Below the pieces are notes generated by a model. It was not told where the DNA came from, ran no database searches, and saw only the letters and a program-made list of their open reading frames with translations. Positions 20,419 to 30,868 of a stretch of DNA of 64,000 nucleotides are shown here, in pieces. The stretch is taken from assembly GCA_039809345.1 (NCBI GenBank), contig JBDHUW010000001.1:140921-204920 (forward strand), written 5' to 3'. Position 1 is the first letter of the stretch; the number at the start of each line of letters is the position of its first letter. Both the position numbers and the translations under genes were made by a program. This stretch comes from JBDHUW01 sp039809345. GTDB lineage: Bacteria > Patescibacteriota > Gracilibacteria > Absconditabacterales > Absconditicoccaceae.

Positions 20419-22113
20419 TTAATACGCTACAGAGAGTGGTAATCACAGAGATTTCAAATAGTATGGTGAGTGAGAGATAAATTTGTCTACAATTCCTGGA
20501 AACTGCTGAGCATATGATATGTTCTCAATCTTAAATATTCTCTGTCCTGCTGTTGGATTACTTGCAGTATTTACAAATGGCTGATCAAGAACTATCCTTA
20601 ACATATATCATTGTCATACTCCAATCACGATTGGTGTGGGGAATGTAATCCTTGTTGTTCTTCCAGCTATCAACTGTCCTTTCACTGGAGGGTTTCCGGG
20701 TCAGAAGAACAGTGTGAACCCTTTTCTGATATCACCGGCTACTTGTGAAGTCGCATTATAATCGATAGATCTAATTGCAAGAGGGTAGTTTCCTGGATTC
20801 ATGATTGCCCCATTGAAAATTTCTGTGGCAGTTCCTTCGCTATTTTTTATGAAGAAAGGATGGTTTCATGCTACCAAGTGATTGTTAGAAACTTGAAGGT
20901 TTGCTGGGATTCAAGTTGTTCTCAAATAGCCTCCTGCTGATATACCAAATACTACGACTCAATTAGATTCACTAAGGAGTGTTGGGTGGTTATAGGATGT
21001 TGCAAGTTTGAGATTTATAAAGTTTGTGTTGTTGTAGAACTTCGTATCAATTGTGTTTACCTTTGCTACTATTTTCAATTCCATAGATTGTCATTGTTTT
21101 AGTATTGGAAAGTTGATATCACCAAATACAACGATGTCATTTAGTCCTGCCGCACTACTCATTCTTTTGTCTTCTAATTCAGCAATCTTGTCATAAGGTC
21201 ATCTTTCATAAACTATAGAAATATTGCTAAGTACGCTGCCAGCAATAGCTTTAAACGCACTAGATCATGAACTTTCTATTTTTAGCAACAAAGACTTTAG
21301 CATCATGTCTTGATCTTGTGCCGTGATCACAATTGTTCACAAAACCTTAGATACAGATGGTATAAGAATGTTGTCTGCCTTATCTCCGTTGAATGAGAGA
21401 GAAATAGATCAAGTTCATGAAAACTCAGGAAATGGAATCCGCCCTCCTGTATTGTTGTTGCCTGTGTTATTTGAACCTGTGTTGTTGCTTCCTGTGTTTG
21501 TATTAGAAGGCGTTTCTGAGCAATGCCATCATTCAACAGTATTGCTTGCTCTTCATTCGTTTCCTCTCGACTTCCAGTCGTGTATTGTGACATTTCAAAT
21601 AGATTTTACTGATGCTGTCTTGGGAAAAAATCTTTTACAGTATTCTACTTTTCTGTTGTTCCATTGGTTTTCGCTAGCTGGATTGCTTGGGTCATAGTTG
21701 TCTCATCAGGCAATTCCATCAGGATCCGTAGCCCATTTTCCAGTTGCAGGATCGAAATGTTGATTTACTTTCCCAAATCGCATTGCTATAGCGGGTATCA
21801 TATTCCCATTTGCGTCTCTTGGGACTGTGTTTGCTTTTGACGGCATAGGACCCTCATATACAATTGTTGTAATTTTTCTATCGGTGGGTATTGAGATGAT
21901 GTCTGTCGATTGTATCGGCTGCCCAATGATTCTTCTAGGTCATGATTGTGGTACTATAGCAATATTAGCATTTGTTTGAGTAGCACCATTTCTCCCATAG
22001 ATTGCTCACAAAATAATCATAGCGAAAATAAGTACATAGAAGTGTACTCTTTTGGCTGGTTGTGTGGAGTGCCTGACGATATGTCTAGCTCCTGCTTTGA
22101 TTTTTTGACGCAT
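20419..22113 (-). CDS. Membrane-anchored or secreted surface protein sharing the C-terminal domain of the SLH protein
   Basis: 564 residues, frame checked for TAA/TAG over its whole length. An N-terminal basic stretch and one hydrophobic segment (HFYVLIFAMIILGAIYG) suggest a signal anchor or uncleaved signal. A central Asn/Thr/Gly-rich linker repeats T-G-S-N-N. The last 130 residues align with the end of the surface protein at 7389: IDYNATSQVAGDIRKGF against IEYFANAQSSGDIAKPF, and LDQPFVNTASNPTAGQRIF against LDAPFTNTANNPNAGNRVF, both ending in a GLP(L/V) motif. This identifies a shared C-terminal module, perhaps for assembly or sorting. The start at 22113 includes the hydrophobic segment; 22020 would remove it. 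Confidence 0.78.
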
Positions 22114-22249
22114 GTGATAATTAAGATGAATATAAAATACATCTCAATGGTAACTACCCGACTCCATTTAGTCAAAGAATTGCAATCTAAGGAGAAAATG
22201 TGCGATGTTTTTTATTGACATTTGCCGGTAACCACACACAGGATGGGGT

Positions 22250-23002
22250 TTAGTATTTTTCAAACTGTATGTTCTTCCCCTCTATTCCATGTTCGATCAA
22301 CTTAGTTTTCACATCATCGACCATCGCAGGATGGCCACACAAAAATACTGAAATGTTCTTTCTTCATAAAAATGCAAGTGCTGATTCTAGGTCATTTTGT
22401 ACGTATCAGTCTTGTAGTATTCCTTTTTCGCGAAGTTCGTCAGTTCGACCCTGTGGAAGCGAAGAGTCTGATTCTCTCGATAAGAAAAGGCGGTTGTAAC
22501 TGTTTGTAGGTGATTGTTTGAACAAAGCAACCGTAGACGATAAAACGTGTTGTCCATACCTTTCTCCATAGAGCATGGCAATATTTTGCGTTGTAGTCTT
22601 TGCAATCAACGAATTGTATATTCAAACCATAGGAGACAAACCACTTCCTACAGATACCAACAAATACTTTTGTTGCTCTCATCTATCATACATGTGTCAT
22701 ACTGGTCATTGCAGATGCAAGATATCTCCAACTGAGATTCACTCAGTCAAATATGCTGACATAAACCCTTCGCGAGCTTTTTTCACCACAAATCAAATTG
22801 TTCACTGAGTTTGTAGCTCATCATTGGTAGTCGCGATACTATATGGTTTTTTGAGTGGTTTCCCCAGTCACTCATGAATGTGATCTGATGCAATCATCAT
22901 AAATTGTCATTCCTTGAACGAAAATATCTGCTCGGGTTTGCAGCGAACAAATGTGACTTCTTTGGAGGGAGAGTACTCTATGTGTGAGATTATTGCTTTC
23001 AT
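22250..23002 (-). CDS. Ferredoxin/flavodoxin-NADP reductase-like FAD oxidoreductase
   Basis: 250 residues, matching one FAD plus one NAD(P) domain. The FAD-binding motif is KKPYSIATT (R/K-x-Y-S type) near residue 55, preceded by EGQFMMI. The nucleotide-binding motif VSVGSGLSPM (G-x-G-x-x-P) lies near residue 110, and FLCGHPAMVDDV towards the C-terminus is the typical CG-P-M segment; the protein ends IQFEKY, an aromatic terminus near which such enzymes place the flavin. It probably transfers electrons between NAD(P)H and a small iron-sulfur or flavin protein. The partner is not in the window. The gene is monocistronic, on the strand opposite to the tRNA-tuf cluster. Confidence 0.82.
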
Positions 23003-23246
23003 GGTTTGAGTATAATAATAAGCAATCTTGAATCAAACTCAAAAAACCACTTGCATTTCCATTTCGAAAACGTATCATGTTGGTTACATCCTTCGGGAAA
23101 AACATTCAAAAGCCAGTACATATACAGAGTAAAAGCATCCTTCGTCGGTGCTCACTGCTCTTACAAATATGTGCACGTTTTTTTTTGTCTATAACGTATG
23201 GATCAAGATAAAGGAGCGAAAAGGGTAAACAGGTGCCAAATCATAA

Positions 23247-23321
23247 GCCGGGGTAGCTCAGTGGTAGAGCAGGGGCCTGAAAAGCCCTGTGTCGGAAGTT
23301 CGATTCTTCTCCCCGGCACCA
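23247..23321 (+). tRNA. tRNA-Phe (anticodon GAA)
   Basis: The acceptor GCCGGGG pairs with CCCCGGC. The anticodon loop CTGAAAA gives GAA, the T loop is TTCGATT, and a CCA end is encoded at 23319-23321. First of three tRNAs directly upstream of tuf. Confidence 0.96.
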
Positions 23322-23348
23322 TCCTTAAAAAATAGCCACAATATACAA

Positions 23349-23425
23349 CGGGGATTAGCTCAGATGGCTAGAGCGCTTGGTTTGGGACCAAGAGGCCGCG
23401 AGTTCGAGTCCCGCATCCCCGACCA
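23349..23425 (+). tRNA. tRNA-Pro (anticodon TGG)
   Basis: The acceptor CGGGGAT pairs with ATCCCCG. The stem CTTGG/CCAAG encloses the loop TTTGGGA with anticodon TGG, and CCA is encoded. Confidence 0.95.
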
Positions 23426-23447
23426 TTATTACTATGTACTCAATTGC

Positions 23448-23524
23448 GGGCATGTAGCTCAGTTGGTTAGAGCGCGTCTCTGATAAGGACGAGGTCGATG
23501 GTTCAAGTCCATCTATGCCCACCA
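23448..23524 (+). tRNA. tRNA-Ile (anticodon GAT)
   Basis: The acceptor GGGCATG pairs with TATGCCC (one G-T). The stem CGTCT/GGACG encloses the loop CTGATAA with anticodon GAT, and CCA is encoded at 23522-23524. It lies 53 nt before tuf. Confidence 0.95.
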
Positions 23525-23577
23525 TTCTAATCTAAAAAACTTAAAAATTGTTATTTATTCTTTTATTATAGTACACT

Positions 23578-24750
23578 ATGTCAAAGATTCACGTTAATGT
23601 AGGTACGATTGGTCACGTTGATCATGGTAAAACAACATTGACTGCTGCTATTACTACAGTAGCTGCAACAAAAGGTTACGCAAAAGCTCAAGCTTACGGT
23701 GAAATTGATAATGCACCAGAAGAAAAGGCAAGAGGTATTACTATCAACACTAGACACGTTGAATATGAAACTGATACAAGACACTACGCTCATATCGACT
23801 GTCCAGGGCATGCCGACTATGTTAAAAACATGATTGTTGGTGCTGCGCAAATGGATGGTGCTATCTTGGTAGTAGCTGCTACTGATGGACCTATGCCTCA
23901 AACAAGAGAACACGTGCTTCTTGCTAAGCAAGTAAACGTTCCTCACGTTATGGTATTCTTGAACAAGTGTGATATGGTAGAAGACGCAGATATGATTGAC
24001 CTCGTAGAGGAAGAAATCAGAGATCTTCTTACTAAGAACGGATTTGATGGTGCAAATGCTCCAATCGTCAGAGGTTCTGCATTGAAGGCGGTAGAAAATC
24101 CTACAGACGCTGAAGGTGCTGCTAAATGTATTTGGGATCTTCTAGGTGCGCTAGATTCATACATTCCAAATCCAGTTAGAGAAACAGAAAAGCCTTTCTT
24201 GATGCCAGTTGAAGATGTGTTCTCTATCAAGGGTAGAGGTACTGTGATCACAGGTAGAATTGAAAGAGGATTGTTGAATATGAATGATCCAGTAGAAATA
24301 GTTGGTCTTCAAGATGATCCTACTGCTTCAGTAGTAACTGGTATTGAAATGTTCCACAAACAACATCCATCAGCAGAAGCTGGTATGAATGTTGGTCTTC
24401 TATTGAGAGGTATTGAAAAAGATCAAGTTGAAAGAGGACAAGTTCTTGCTAAGCCAGGATCTGTGAAACCTCACCAAAAATTTGAAGCGGAAATCTACGT
24501 TCTTAAAAAAGAAGAAGGTGGAAGACATACTCCATTTATGGCAGGTTACAAGCCTCAGTTCTTCGTAAGAACAACTGATGTGACTGGTACTGTATCTATG
24601 GAAGGAAGAGAAATGATTATGCCTGGTGACAATGCTAAGATCTCAGTAGAACTTATCTACAAGATTGCAATGGAAGAAGGTCTAAGATTCGCTATCCGTG
24701 AGGGTGGTAGAACAGTTGGAGCCGGAGTAATTACGAAGATTCTTGACTAA
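23578..24750 (+). CDS. tuf: Elongation factor Tu
   Basis: 390 residues, normal for EF-Tu. This GTPase delivers aminoacyl-tRNA to the ribosomal A site. The G motifs are GHVDHGKTT (P-loop), DCPGHADY (G3) and NKCD (G4), and both beta-barrel domains are complete to the final VITKILD. No TGA is used for any of its many glycines, unlike most other genes here, consistent with strong codon selection. A TATTTATT box lies 18 nt before the ATG and there is no Shine-Dalgarno sequence. It follows three tRNA genes, so co-transcription and processing is likely, and precedes a long hairpin and the S10 operon. Confidence 0.98.
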   Translation: MSKIHVNVGTIGHVDHGKTTLTAAITTVAATKGYAKAQAYGEIDNAPEEKARGITINTRHVEYETDTRHYAHIDCPGHADYVKNMIVGAAQMDGAILVVAATDGPMPQTREHVLLAKQVNVPHVMVFLNKCDMVEDADMIDLVEEEIRDLLTKNGFDGANAPIVRGSALKAVENPTDAEGAAKCIWDLLGALDSYIPNPVRETEKPFLMPVEDVFSIKGRGTVITGRIERGLLNMNDPVEIVGLQDDPTASVVTGIEMFHKQHPSAEAGMNVGLLLRGIEKDQVERGQVLAKPGSVKPHQKFEAEIYVLKKEEGGRHTPFMAGYKPQFFVRTTDVTGTVSMEGREMIMPGDNAKISVELIYKIAMEEGLRFAIREGGRTVGAGVITKILD

Positions 24751-24770
24751 TTATATACTTTAGAAGGTAC

Positions 24771-24847
24771 ATAGTGGAATTGTAAGTAGTTTTATTGCTA
24801 GGGAGGCGTCGTCTCTCTAGCCCTTAACTACTATCTACAACCACTAT
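24771..24847 (+). promoter_or_regulatory. Long nested stem-loop between tuf and rpsJ
   Basis: A 77-nt region folds on paper into consecutive perfect stems: ATAGTGG/CCACTAT outside, then TTGTA/TACAA, AGTAGTT/AACTACT and GCTAGGGAG/CTCTCTAGC (with a G-T pair), closing on GCGTCGT. There is no strong T run after it, so a processing site, mRNA stabiliser, attenuator or ribosomal-protein binding site is more likely than a plain terminator. Position and symmetry are seen directly; function is inferred. Confidence 0.7.
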
Positions 24848-24883
24848 ACAGCTCTAAATTTACTATTCACAATGTACTACCAT

Positions 24884-25204
24884 ATGGCTGAAGCAATATC
24901 ACCAAAGTTGAGAATAAAACTTAAAAGCTATGACGTGAAAATGCTAGAAAGTTCAACAAGTAAGATTGTTGGTCTCCTAGTGAAGTCTTGAGCTACTATG
25001 AAAGGACCAATCCCTTTGCCAAAACAAAGGAAACTCTATACTGTTCTTAAATCAAACTTTGTTTACAAGAACGCTAGAGAACAATTTGAAAGATCTACGT
25101 TTGCTAGATTGATAGATGTTGTTGAGACTGGGCCTAAAACCATAGAATATCTTCAAAATCTCTCTATACCAGTGGGTGTATCTGTAGAAGTGAAAGTATT
25201 CTAA
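24884..25204 (+). CDS. rpsJ: 30S ribosomal protein S10
   Basis: 106 residues; first gene of the S10-spc operon. S10 lies in the 30S head and also acts in transcription antitermination with NusB. The family signature around GPIPLPKQ is present, preceded by KSGATMKG, where the Gly is TGA (24989-24991). The C-terminus ends VSVEVKVF. An in-frame ATG at 24872 would add four residues (MYYH); 24884 gives the expected length. Confidence 0.95.
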
Positions 25205-25237
25205 TCTCTTTATATTACAATAAGTTTCTTGCGTGTC

Positions 25238-25843
25238 ATGAAAACGAAAAAATGACTCATAGTTAAAAAGAAAGAAATGACAAAGCTCTGGGTGAATGAT
25301 CGCCATACAGCGGTAACGCTTTTGGAAATTGTTCCTCAAGAGGTTGTTAGATATAAAACATCTGAAAAAGATTGATATGAAGCTGCCGTAATCGGAGTTG
25401 GGAAAAAAGAACTCAACAAGGAAAAGGGGCAAAAGCTCTCATACGATCTGGTAAAGGAGTTTTGATGTGATGATTCTTTCAAAGATGCATTCCCAGCTGG
25501 TACTGTGCTTTCTGAATCGTTCCTAGAGGGCGTGCAGGTGGTAGATATCACTGGTGTATCAAAAGGTAAGGGTTTTTCATGAGTAATGAAGAGATTCAAT
25601 ACTAAGTGATGACCAAAAACTCACGGTTCTAAGTTCCATAGGCATGTTTGATCATTGGGTAATAGAAAGCCTAGGCGTGTGCAAAAGTGACACCCTCATG
25701 CATGACATATGGGAACTGAAACTATCACGCTTCACAACAGACCTATAGTTGACATCGCTACCCTAGAGGGGAAGCCGTTTGTTATAGTAAAATGAGCAGT
25801 GCCTGGTTCATACAACGGATACATTTCATTGTATGTTTCATAA
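25238..25843 (+). CDS. rplC: 50S ribosomal protein L3
   Basis: 201 residues. L3 binds the 3' domain of 23S rRNA near the peptidyl transferase centre. Conserved segments include KGFSGVMKRFNTKGGPKTHG and the tip loop GNRKPRRVQKGHPHAGHMG, where at least seven glycines come from TGA, including two consecutive ones in TKGGPKTH. Second gene of the operon, 33 nt after rpsJ. Confidence 0.96.
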
Positions 25844-25882
25844 TATATATATCTTTACGTCACATAATACCATCTACAATCG

Positions 25883-26518
25883 ATGAGTTATAGTATATCA
25901 ATCCATGATGCAAAGTGAAAAGTCGTAGAAAAGAAAGCGCTAAATGCTGCTATCTTTGCTGATGAAAACATCAACGACTCTCTCATTCACGAATTCTATG
26001 TTTTGCAACAAGCAAATGCTCGTATTGCAATAGCACACACTAAGACAAGAGCAGAGGTTTCTGGTTCTGGAAGAAAGCTGTACAAACAGAAAGGTACAGG
26101 TGGAGCTAGAGCTGGTTCGTCTCGTTCGCCAATTAGAAAGCACGGTTGAGTGGCGTTTGGTCCTAGAAATACTGTTAACTTCACCAAGGATATGCCAAAG
26201 AAGATGAGAAAGCTTGCGTTAGCAGGAATACTCACTGTGAAGGCAAAAAATGAACAACTCATTGGTGTGGTTGATAATGCATTGGATGCTATCAAAACAA
26301 AAGAAGCAATTGCTATGCTTCAAAATATAGGATTGACAAACAAAAAGACATTGATCGTCATTCCTGAAAAAAATGAAATCATTGAAAAATCTATGAGAAA
26401 CATAGCAAGAACAAAAACCATTCAAGCTATGTATGTAAATCCAGTAGATTTGCTTCATTATGATAAGGTTCTTGTGTTTGCATGAGCTTTGGAAAAATGG
26501 GATGCACTGTTTGCTTAA
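25883..26518 (+). CDS. rplD: 50S ribosomal protein L4
   Basis: 211 residues. L4 lines the exit tunnel. Family motifs are [19 protein letters not shown] with [20 protein letters not shown] (the loop reaching into the tunnel) and a C-terminal [20 protein letters not shown]. Three TGA-Gly codons, one in HGGVAFGP. In other bacteria L4 autoregulates the S10 operon; whether it does so here is unknown. Confidence 0.95.
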
Positions 26519-26555
26519 TCAGATATCTATTTATTAAAACTTCACTTACTACACT

Positions 26556-26915
26556 ATGTCATATACTGATATTCTAAGACAAAGAGCGAAAAAAACTGCT
26601 TCGGTTAGTGCGCTCAAAACCCTTAGTCCATACGATGTTATCGTTGCTCCAGTTCTTACTGAAAAAGCTTATATAGCATCTGGATCAGACAAGGCCGATG
26701 TTGCGAAAAAGTATCTTTTCAAGGTACACGCTGACGCAAACAAGAACGATGTAAAACAGGCTATCACTACTATTTATGGTGTGATTCCTACGAGCGTGAA
26801 TCTCCTCTGGGTAAAAGAAAAGGGAAGAGCAAATAGAAAGCTTGTGAGAAGGTCGTACAAAAAAGCAATTGTTAGTGTAGAGGAAGGGAAGAGTCTTCCA
26901 GTGTTAGACGTATAA
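26556..26915 (+). CDS. rplW: 50S ribosomal protein L23
   Basis: 119 residues, no TGA. L23 lies at the tunnel exit and docks trigger factor and SRP. The segment APVLTEKAYIA is the family N-terminal motif, and KYLFKVHADANKNDVKQAI is also typical. A short N-terminal extension is present. A TATTTATT box lies 20 nt before the ATG. Confidence 0.95.
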   Translation: MSYTDILRQRAKKTASVSALKTLSPYDVIVAPVLTEKAYIASGSDKADVAKKYLFKVHADANKNDVKQAITTIYGVIPTSVNLLWVKEKGRANRKLVRRSYKKAIVSVEEGKSLPVLDV

Positions 26916-26960
26916 TCCACATAAAATATTATTTATTTGTTTCCTAGGTTTGTAACCACA

Positions 26961-27806
26961 ATGGCAGTTAAAAAATATAAGCCCTATACACCATCGAGAC
27001 GTACTATCATTTGATATGACTTCTCTGATATCACTAAATCAAAGCCAGAAAAATCTCTTACTGTGCCTATGAAATCTACTGCAGGTAGAAATCAATACGG
27101 GAGAATCACTACGAGATTCCAAGGTGGATGACACAAGAGATTGTATCGTCTTGTAGATTTTAGAGGGTATGACAAATCAAACATACCAGCTAAGGTAACC
27201 GCTATCGAATACGATCCGTTTAGAACAGTAAGAATTGCTCTTGTTGTTTATGCGGATGGTGAAAAAAGATATGTTTTAGCTTGGAAGTGAGTGAAGGTAG
27301 GTGATGCTATCATGACTGGTGATCAAGCTCCTATTGCTGCTGGTAACAGGAAACAACTCAAAGACATTCCAGAAGGTTTCAATATATTCAATCTAGAATA
27401 TACTCCATTTACGAAAGGGAAGACTATCAAGACTGCTGGTTCGTTTGGTGTAGTGACTGGTAAGGATGAGGCTCTTCGTATTGTGTTTGTGAAACTACCA
27501 TCATGAGAAGTGAGAAAGTTTGATGAAAAATGTTTTGCAACTATTGGTCAACTTGGTAATGAAGATCACAAAAATGTTGTGATTGGAAAGGCGGGTAGAT
27601 CAAGATGGATGGGTAAAAAGTGACGTGTTCTCGGTAAATCAATGAACCCGGTGGATCATCCACATGGTTGATGAGAGTGACATGCTGAAATTGGTCTTAG
27701 ATTCCCTAAATCATTTAGTGGTAAGCCAGTTCCTCCAGGAAAGAAAACAAGAAAATCAAAGAAGTGGTCAACGAAGTTTATTGTTTCTAGAAGAACAAAA
27801 AACTAA
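26961..27806 (+). CDS. rplB: 50S ribosomal protein L2
   Basis: 281 residues. L2 supports subunit joining and peptidyl transfer. Conserved RNA-binding elements are [16 protein letters not shown] (one Gly from TGA) and, near the C-terminus, the [16 protein letters not shown] region with its conserved His (Gly residues again from TGA). The terminus [19 protein letters not shown] is typical. A TATTTATT box lies 23 nt before the ATG. Confidence 0.97.
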
Positions 27807-27842
27807 CATAAAATACTTTTACTACTACTATGTATATTAACT

Positions 27843-28100
27843 ATGGCAAGGTCACTCAAGAAAGGATTCTATGTCAACGAAAGGCTTCTAAAGAAGGTTG
27901 AGAAAATGACAACTTCTGGAGAAAAGAAAGTAATCAAAGTATGGGATAGAGCATGTCAAATTACTCCAGAAATGATTGGTTTTACCTTTGCTGTTCACAA
28001 CGGGAAACAATTTGTGAGCCTCTATATCAATGAAGAAATGATTTGACATAGACTTGGTGAATTCGTTCCAACAAGAACATTCAAATGACATCCGTTCTAA
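27843..28100 (+). CDS. rpsS: 30S ribosomal protein S19
   Basis: 85 residues. S19 contacts 16S rRNA and the A-site finger in the 30S head. The motifs MARSLKKGFYVNERLL, IKVWDRACQITPEMIG and HRLGEFVPTRTFKGHP are all present; Gly in MIGHRLG and FKGHP is TGA. Confidence 0.96.
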
Positions 28101-28130
28101 TAAGTTTTACTTACTATTGTATGCAATCTA

Positions 28131-28469
28131 ATGGAAAATAAATTAAGTGCAACACTAAACTATGCACTCACATCGTACAAGAAGATGCAACTTTTGGGTA
28201 AGCTTGTAGGAGGAAAACAAGTCGATGAGGCTTTGAATATCCTAGAGCATACACAAAAATCAGCTGCTAAGATGCTATGGAAGGTTGTAAAATCTGCTCA
28301 AGCAAATGCAACAAACAATGCCGGTTTGCAATCATCTTCACTCTATATTCAACATGTTCTTGTTGGAAGAGGACCAAAGATCAAAAGAATGAGATTTGCT
28401 TCTAGATCTAGAATGCATGGGTATCTCAAACATAGATCATTCGTAAGAGTTATTTTAACTAGTAAATAG
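28131..28469 (+). CDS. rplV: 50S ribosomal protein L22
   Basis: 112 residues, no TGA. L22 lines the tunnel through its beta-hairpin, seen here as VGRGPKIKRMRFASRSRMHG. LVGGKQVDEALNILEHTQKSA is the usual helical part. Same operon, 31 nt after rpsS. Confidence 0.95.
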   Translation: MENKLSATLNYALTSYKKMQLLGKLVGGKQVDEALNILEHTQKSAAKMLWKVVKSAQANATNNAGLQSSSLYIQHVLVGRGPKIKRMRFASRSRMHGYLKHRSFVRVILTSK

Positions 28470-28477
28470 TCTATCAT

Positions 28478-29176
28478 ATGTGACAAAAAGCAGATCCGAG
28501 AGGACTGAGAGTTGGTGTGACAAAGTCACGATCATCTGAATGGTTTGCAAAAACTAAGCGTCAGTGAGCTCATTTTTTCGTACAAGACATCCAAGTTAGA
28601 AACTTCGTAGAAGAATCTTTCAAAAGATGCGGTATTGCAAAAACTGTTATCAGAAAAACTGACAAGGAGTGTGAGGTTATCATCTTCACTGCAAAGCCAG
28701 CGCTTATCCTTTGAAAAGAGGGTAAAAAACTTGAAGAATTCAAAGACAAGCTTGTGAAAAAGTTTGGATGAGAATTCAAAATCGCGCTCAAAGATGTGAG
28801 ACTCCCAGAACTTTCTGCTAAAATCATGGGTGAATATGCTGCTTCTCAACTAGAAGCTCGTATGCCATTTAGAAGAGTTGCTAAGACTGTTCTTCAAAAA
28901 GTGATGGAAAAGTGAGCTGTAGGGGTGAAGATCCAAGTCTCTGGTAGATTGTGAGGAGTTGATCTTTCAAGAAGCGAAAAGTTTTCTGAGGGAAGAGTTT
29001 GACTACAAACATTGAGGTCGGACATCGACTATCATGTAACAACTGCTCTTACTAAGTACGGTATCTTGGGTATAAAAGTATGGATCTCTAGAGGTGATAT
29101 CATCGCAAAAGTTCCAGCAAAAACTACCCAAGCCGATGAAAAAAAGATTGCAATGCAAAAAGTACTCGCAAAATAA
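28478..29176 (+). CDS. rpsC: 30S ribosomal protein S3
   Basis: 232 residues. S3 forms part of the mRNA entry channel. It starts ATG-TGA-CAA-AAA, that is M-G-Q-K, the conserved S3 N-terminus, so UGA is read as sense at codon 2. The KH domain carries [11 protein letters not shown] (G-x-x-G, first Gly from TGA). The region [19 protein letters not shown] matches the family GRLGGAEIARTE motif. It starts 8 nt after rplV ends. Confidence 0.97.
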
Positions 29177-29207
29177 TATATTTTAATCATATAACTGTAT
29201 AGTAGTT

Positions 29208-29630
29208 ATGTCGTTATTGACGCCAAAAAGATGGAAATATCGTAAGCAAATGAGATCAAGAATTACTGGTGCCGCTACAAGAGGTAACCAAGTGTCTTTC
29301 GGTGACTTTGGGCTCAAGGCTCAAACAAGTGCTTACGTTACAAATAGACAACTAGAAGCAGCCAGAAAAGTTATCGTAAGATATACGAGAAAGGTTGGTA
29401 AGATGTGGATCAGAGTGTTTCCAGATGTTCCATACACAAAGAAATGATTAGAAATGCCGATGGGTACTGGTAAGGGTGATGTTGCATTCTATCAGGCAAG
29501 AATTAAGAAGTGAGGGGTGATATTCGAAGTAAGTGGTTTAGATAGAGCTACTGCGCAAGAAGCATTCAACATGGCTTGATACAAGCTCCCTATGAAGGTT
29601 AGACTTGTTGAAAAGGGTGAAATTAGATAA
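29208..29630 (+). CDS. rplP: 50S ribosomal protein L16
   Basis: 140 residues. L16 contacts A-site tRNA. MSLLTPKRWKYRKQMRSR and FGLKAQTSAYVTNRQLEAAR are family hallmarks, and KKGLEMPMGTGKGDVAFYQ completes the conserved core only if a TGA is read as Gly. Confidence 0.96.
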
Positions 29631-29657
29631 TATTTATATATTCGTATACTATCACAA

Positions 29658-29867
29658 ATGTCGACTACTAAAACACCTTTCAAAGATATGGCAGAAAAGT
29701 CTCTAAAAGAGCTTGTTGCACTTCGTCGCTCACTCAAAAAACAACTTTTTGAGGCTCGTATGAAAAATGCTCTCAAGTCATTGAAAGAAACACATACTAT
29801 TTCAGTATTGAGAAAGAATATTGCTAGAATCAATACTGCTTTAACTTCTAAAAGCTTGCATAAATAA
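29658..29867 (+). CDS. rpmC: 50S ribosomal protein L29
   Basis: 69 residues, two-helix protein at the tunnel exit. KDMAEKSLKELVALRRSLKK and LRKNIARINTAL are typical. Its stop overlaps the rpsQ start by one base (TAATG). Confidence 0.92.
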   Translation: MSTTKTPFKDMAEKSLKELVALRRSLKKQLFEARMKNALKSLKETHTISVLRKNIARINTALTSKSLHK

Positions 29868-30130
29868 TGGCTGTATTCAACGGAAAAAATCTCAAAGAAG
29901 TTGTTGGAACTGTGTCGAGTGACAAGATGGATAAAACTATTGTTGTTACTGTAAAATCAGTAAAGCAGCATCCTCTTTATAGAAAAAGATACACTACAAA
30001 GAAAAAGTATTATGCCCATGATGAGGAAAATACTGCTCATACTGGTGATGTAGTGAAGATCAGATTGGCGAATCCAACAAGTAAGACAAAAAGATGGTCA
30101 TTTGTTGAGGTAGTTCAAAGCGCTCTATAA
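29867..30130 (+). CDS. rpsQ: 30S ribosomal protein S17
   Basis: 87 residues, no TGA. VVGTVSSDKMDKTIVVTVKS is the S17 OB-fold signature, followed by HPLYRKRYTTKKKYYAHDE. Translationally coupled to rpmC by a 1-nt overlap. Confidence 0.95.
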   Translation: MAVFNGKNLKEVVGTVSSDKMDKTIVVTVKSVKQHPLYRKRYTTKKKYYAHDEENTAHTGDVVKIRLANPTSKTKRWSFVEVVQSAL

Positions 30131-30161
30131 TATATTATTTACATATTCTATTTCGTGTACA

Positions 30162-30530
30162 ATGTTACAAAATGAATCAGAAGTAATCATCGCTGATAAT
30201 ACTGGTGCCAAAACGGGTCAGATTATCAGAATACTCAAGTGATCAACTGCGAAAAAAGCAGGAGTTGGTGACAGAGTTGTGATTGCTGTCAAAAGCGTGT
30301 CTACTTCATCTACGTTCAAAAAATGAGATGTTGCAAGAGCAGTCATCGTGAGAACAAAAAAGGGCGTAAAGAGAAAGGATGGCTCTTACCTGAAGTTTGC
30401 AGACAACGCGGTTGCTATTATCAACAAAGACAACGAACCAGTTGGTAAAAGAATATTTTGACCAGTTGCAAGAGAACTTAGAGAAGTAGGTTTCAAAGAA
30501 ATCGCTACTCTCGCAGAAGACGTTATTTAA
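30162..30530 (+). CDS. rplN: 50S ribosomal protein L14
   Basis: 122 residues. L14 contacts the 30S subunit and is the docking site of Rsf[21 protein letters not shown] and the basic [20 protein letters not shown] are conserved. TGA codons fill the Gly positions in ILKGSTAKKA, KKGDVARA and RIFGPVAREL. Confidence 0.95.
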
Positions 30531-30549
30531 TCTTTCAAGCTTTCACTCC

Positions 30550-30837
30550 ATGAAAAAATTGAGACAAGGGGACCCAGTAAAAGTAATTGCTGGAAAGTTC
30601 AAAGGGAAAACATCTAAGATCATATCTGTAGATGGAGACCTCGTTGTGGTTGATGGTATCAACGTGATGAAAAAAGCAGTAAAAGGGAAGGGGTTTATCG
30701 ACAAGATCAAACCTATACACATATCAAACGTAATGTACTTTGATGAAAAGGCAGGTGCGTCAAGGGTATGAATCTCTCTCGATGCAAATGGTAAAAAAAC
30801 ACGTATCCTAAAAAAGACACAAAAAGCTATCGCATAA
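30550..30837 (+). CDS. rplX: 50S ribosomal protein L24
   Basis: 95 residues. An assembly initiator protein with a KOW motif: GDPVKVIAGKFKGKTSKI. HISNVMYFDEKAGASRVGISL is typical of the C-terminal part, with one TGA-Gly. Confidence 0.94.
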
Positions 30838-30868
30838 TCAATCATTTATTCTATTTGTTCTGTGTGCC

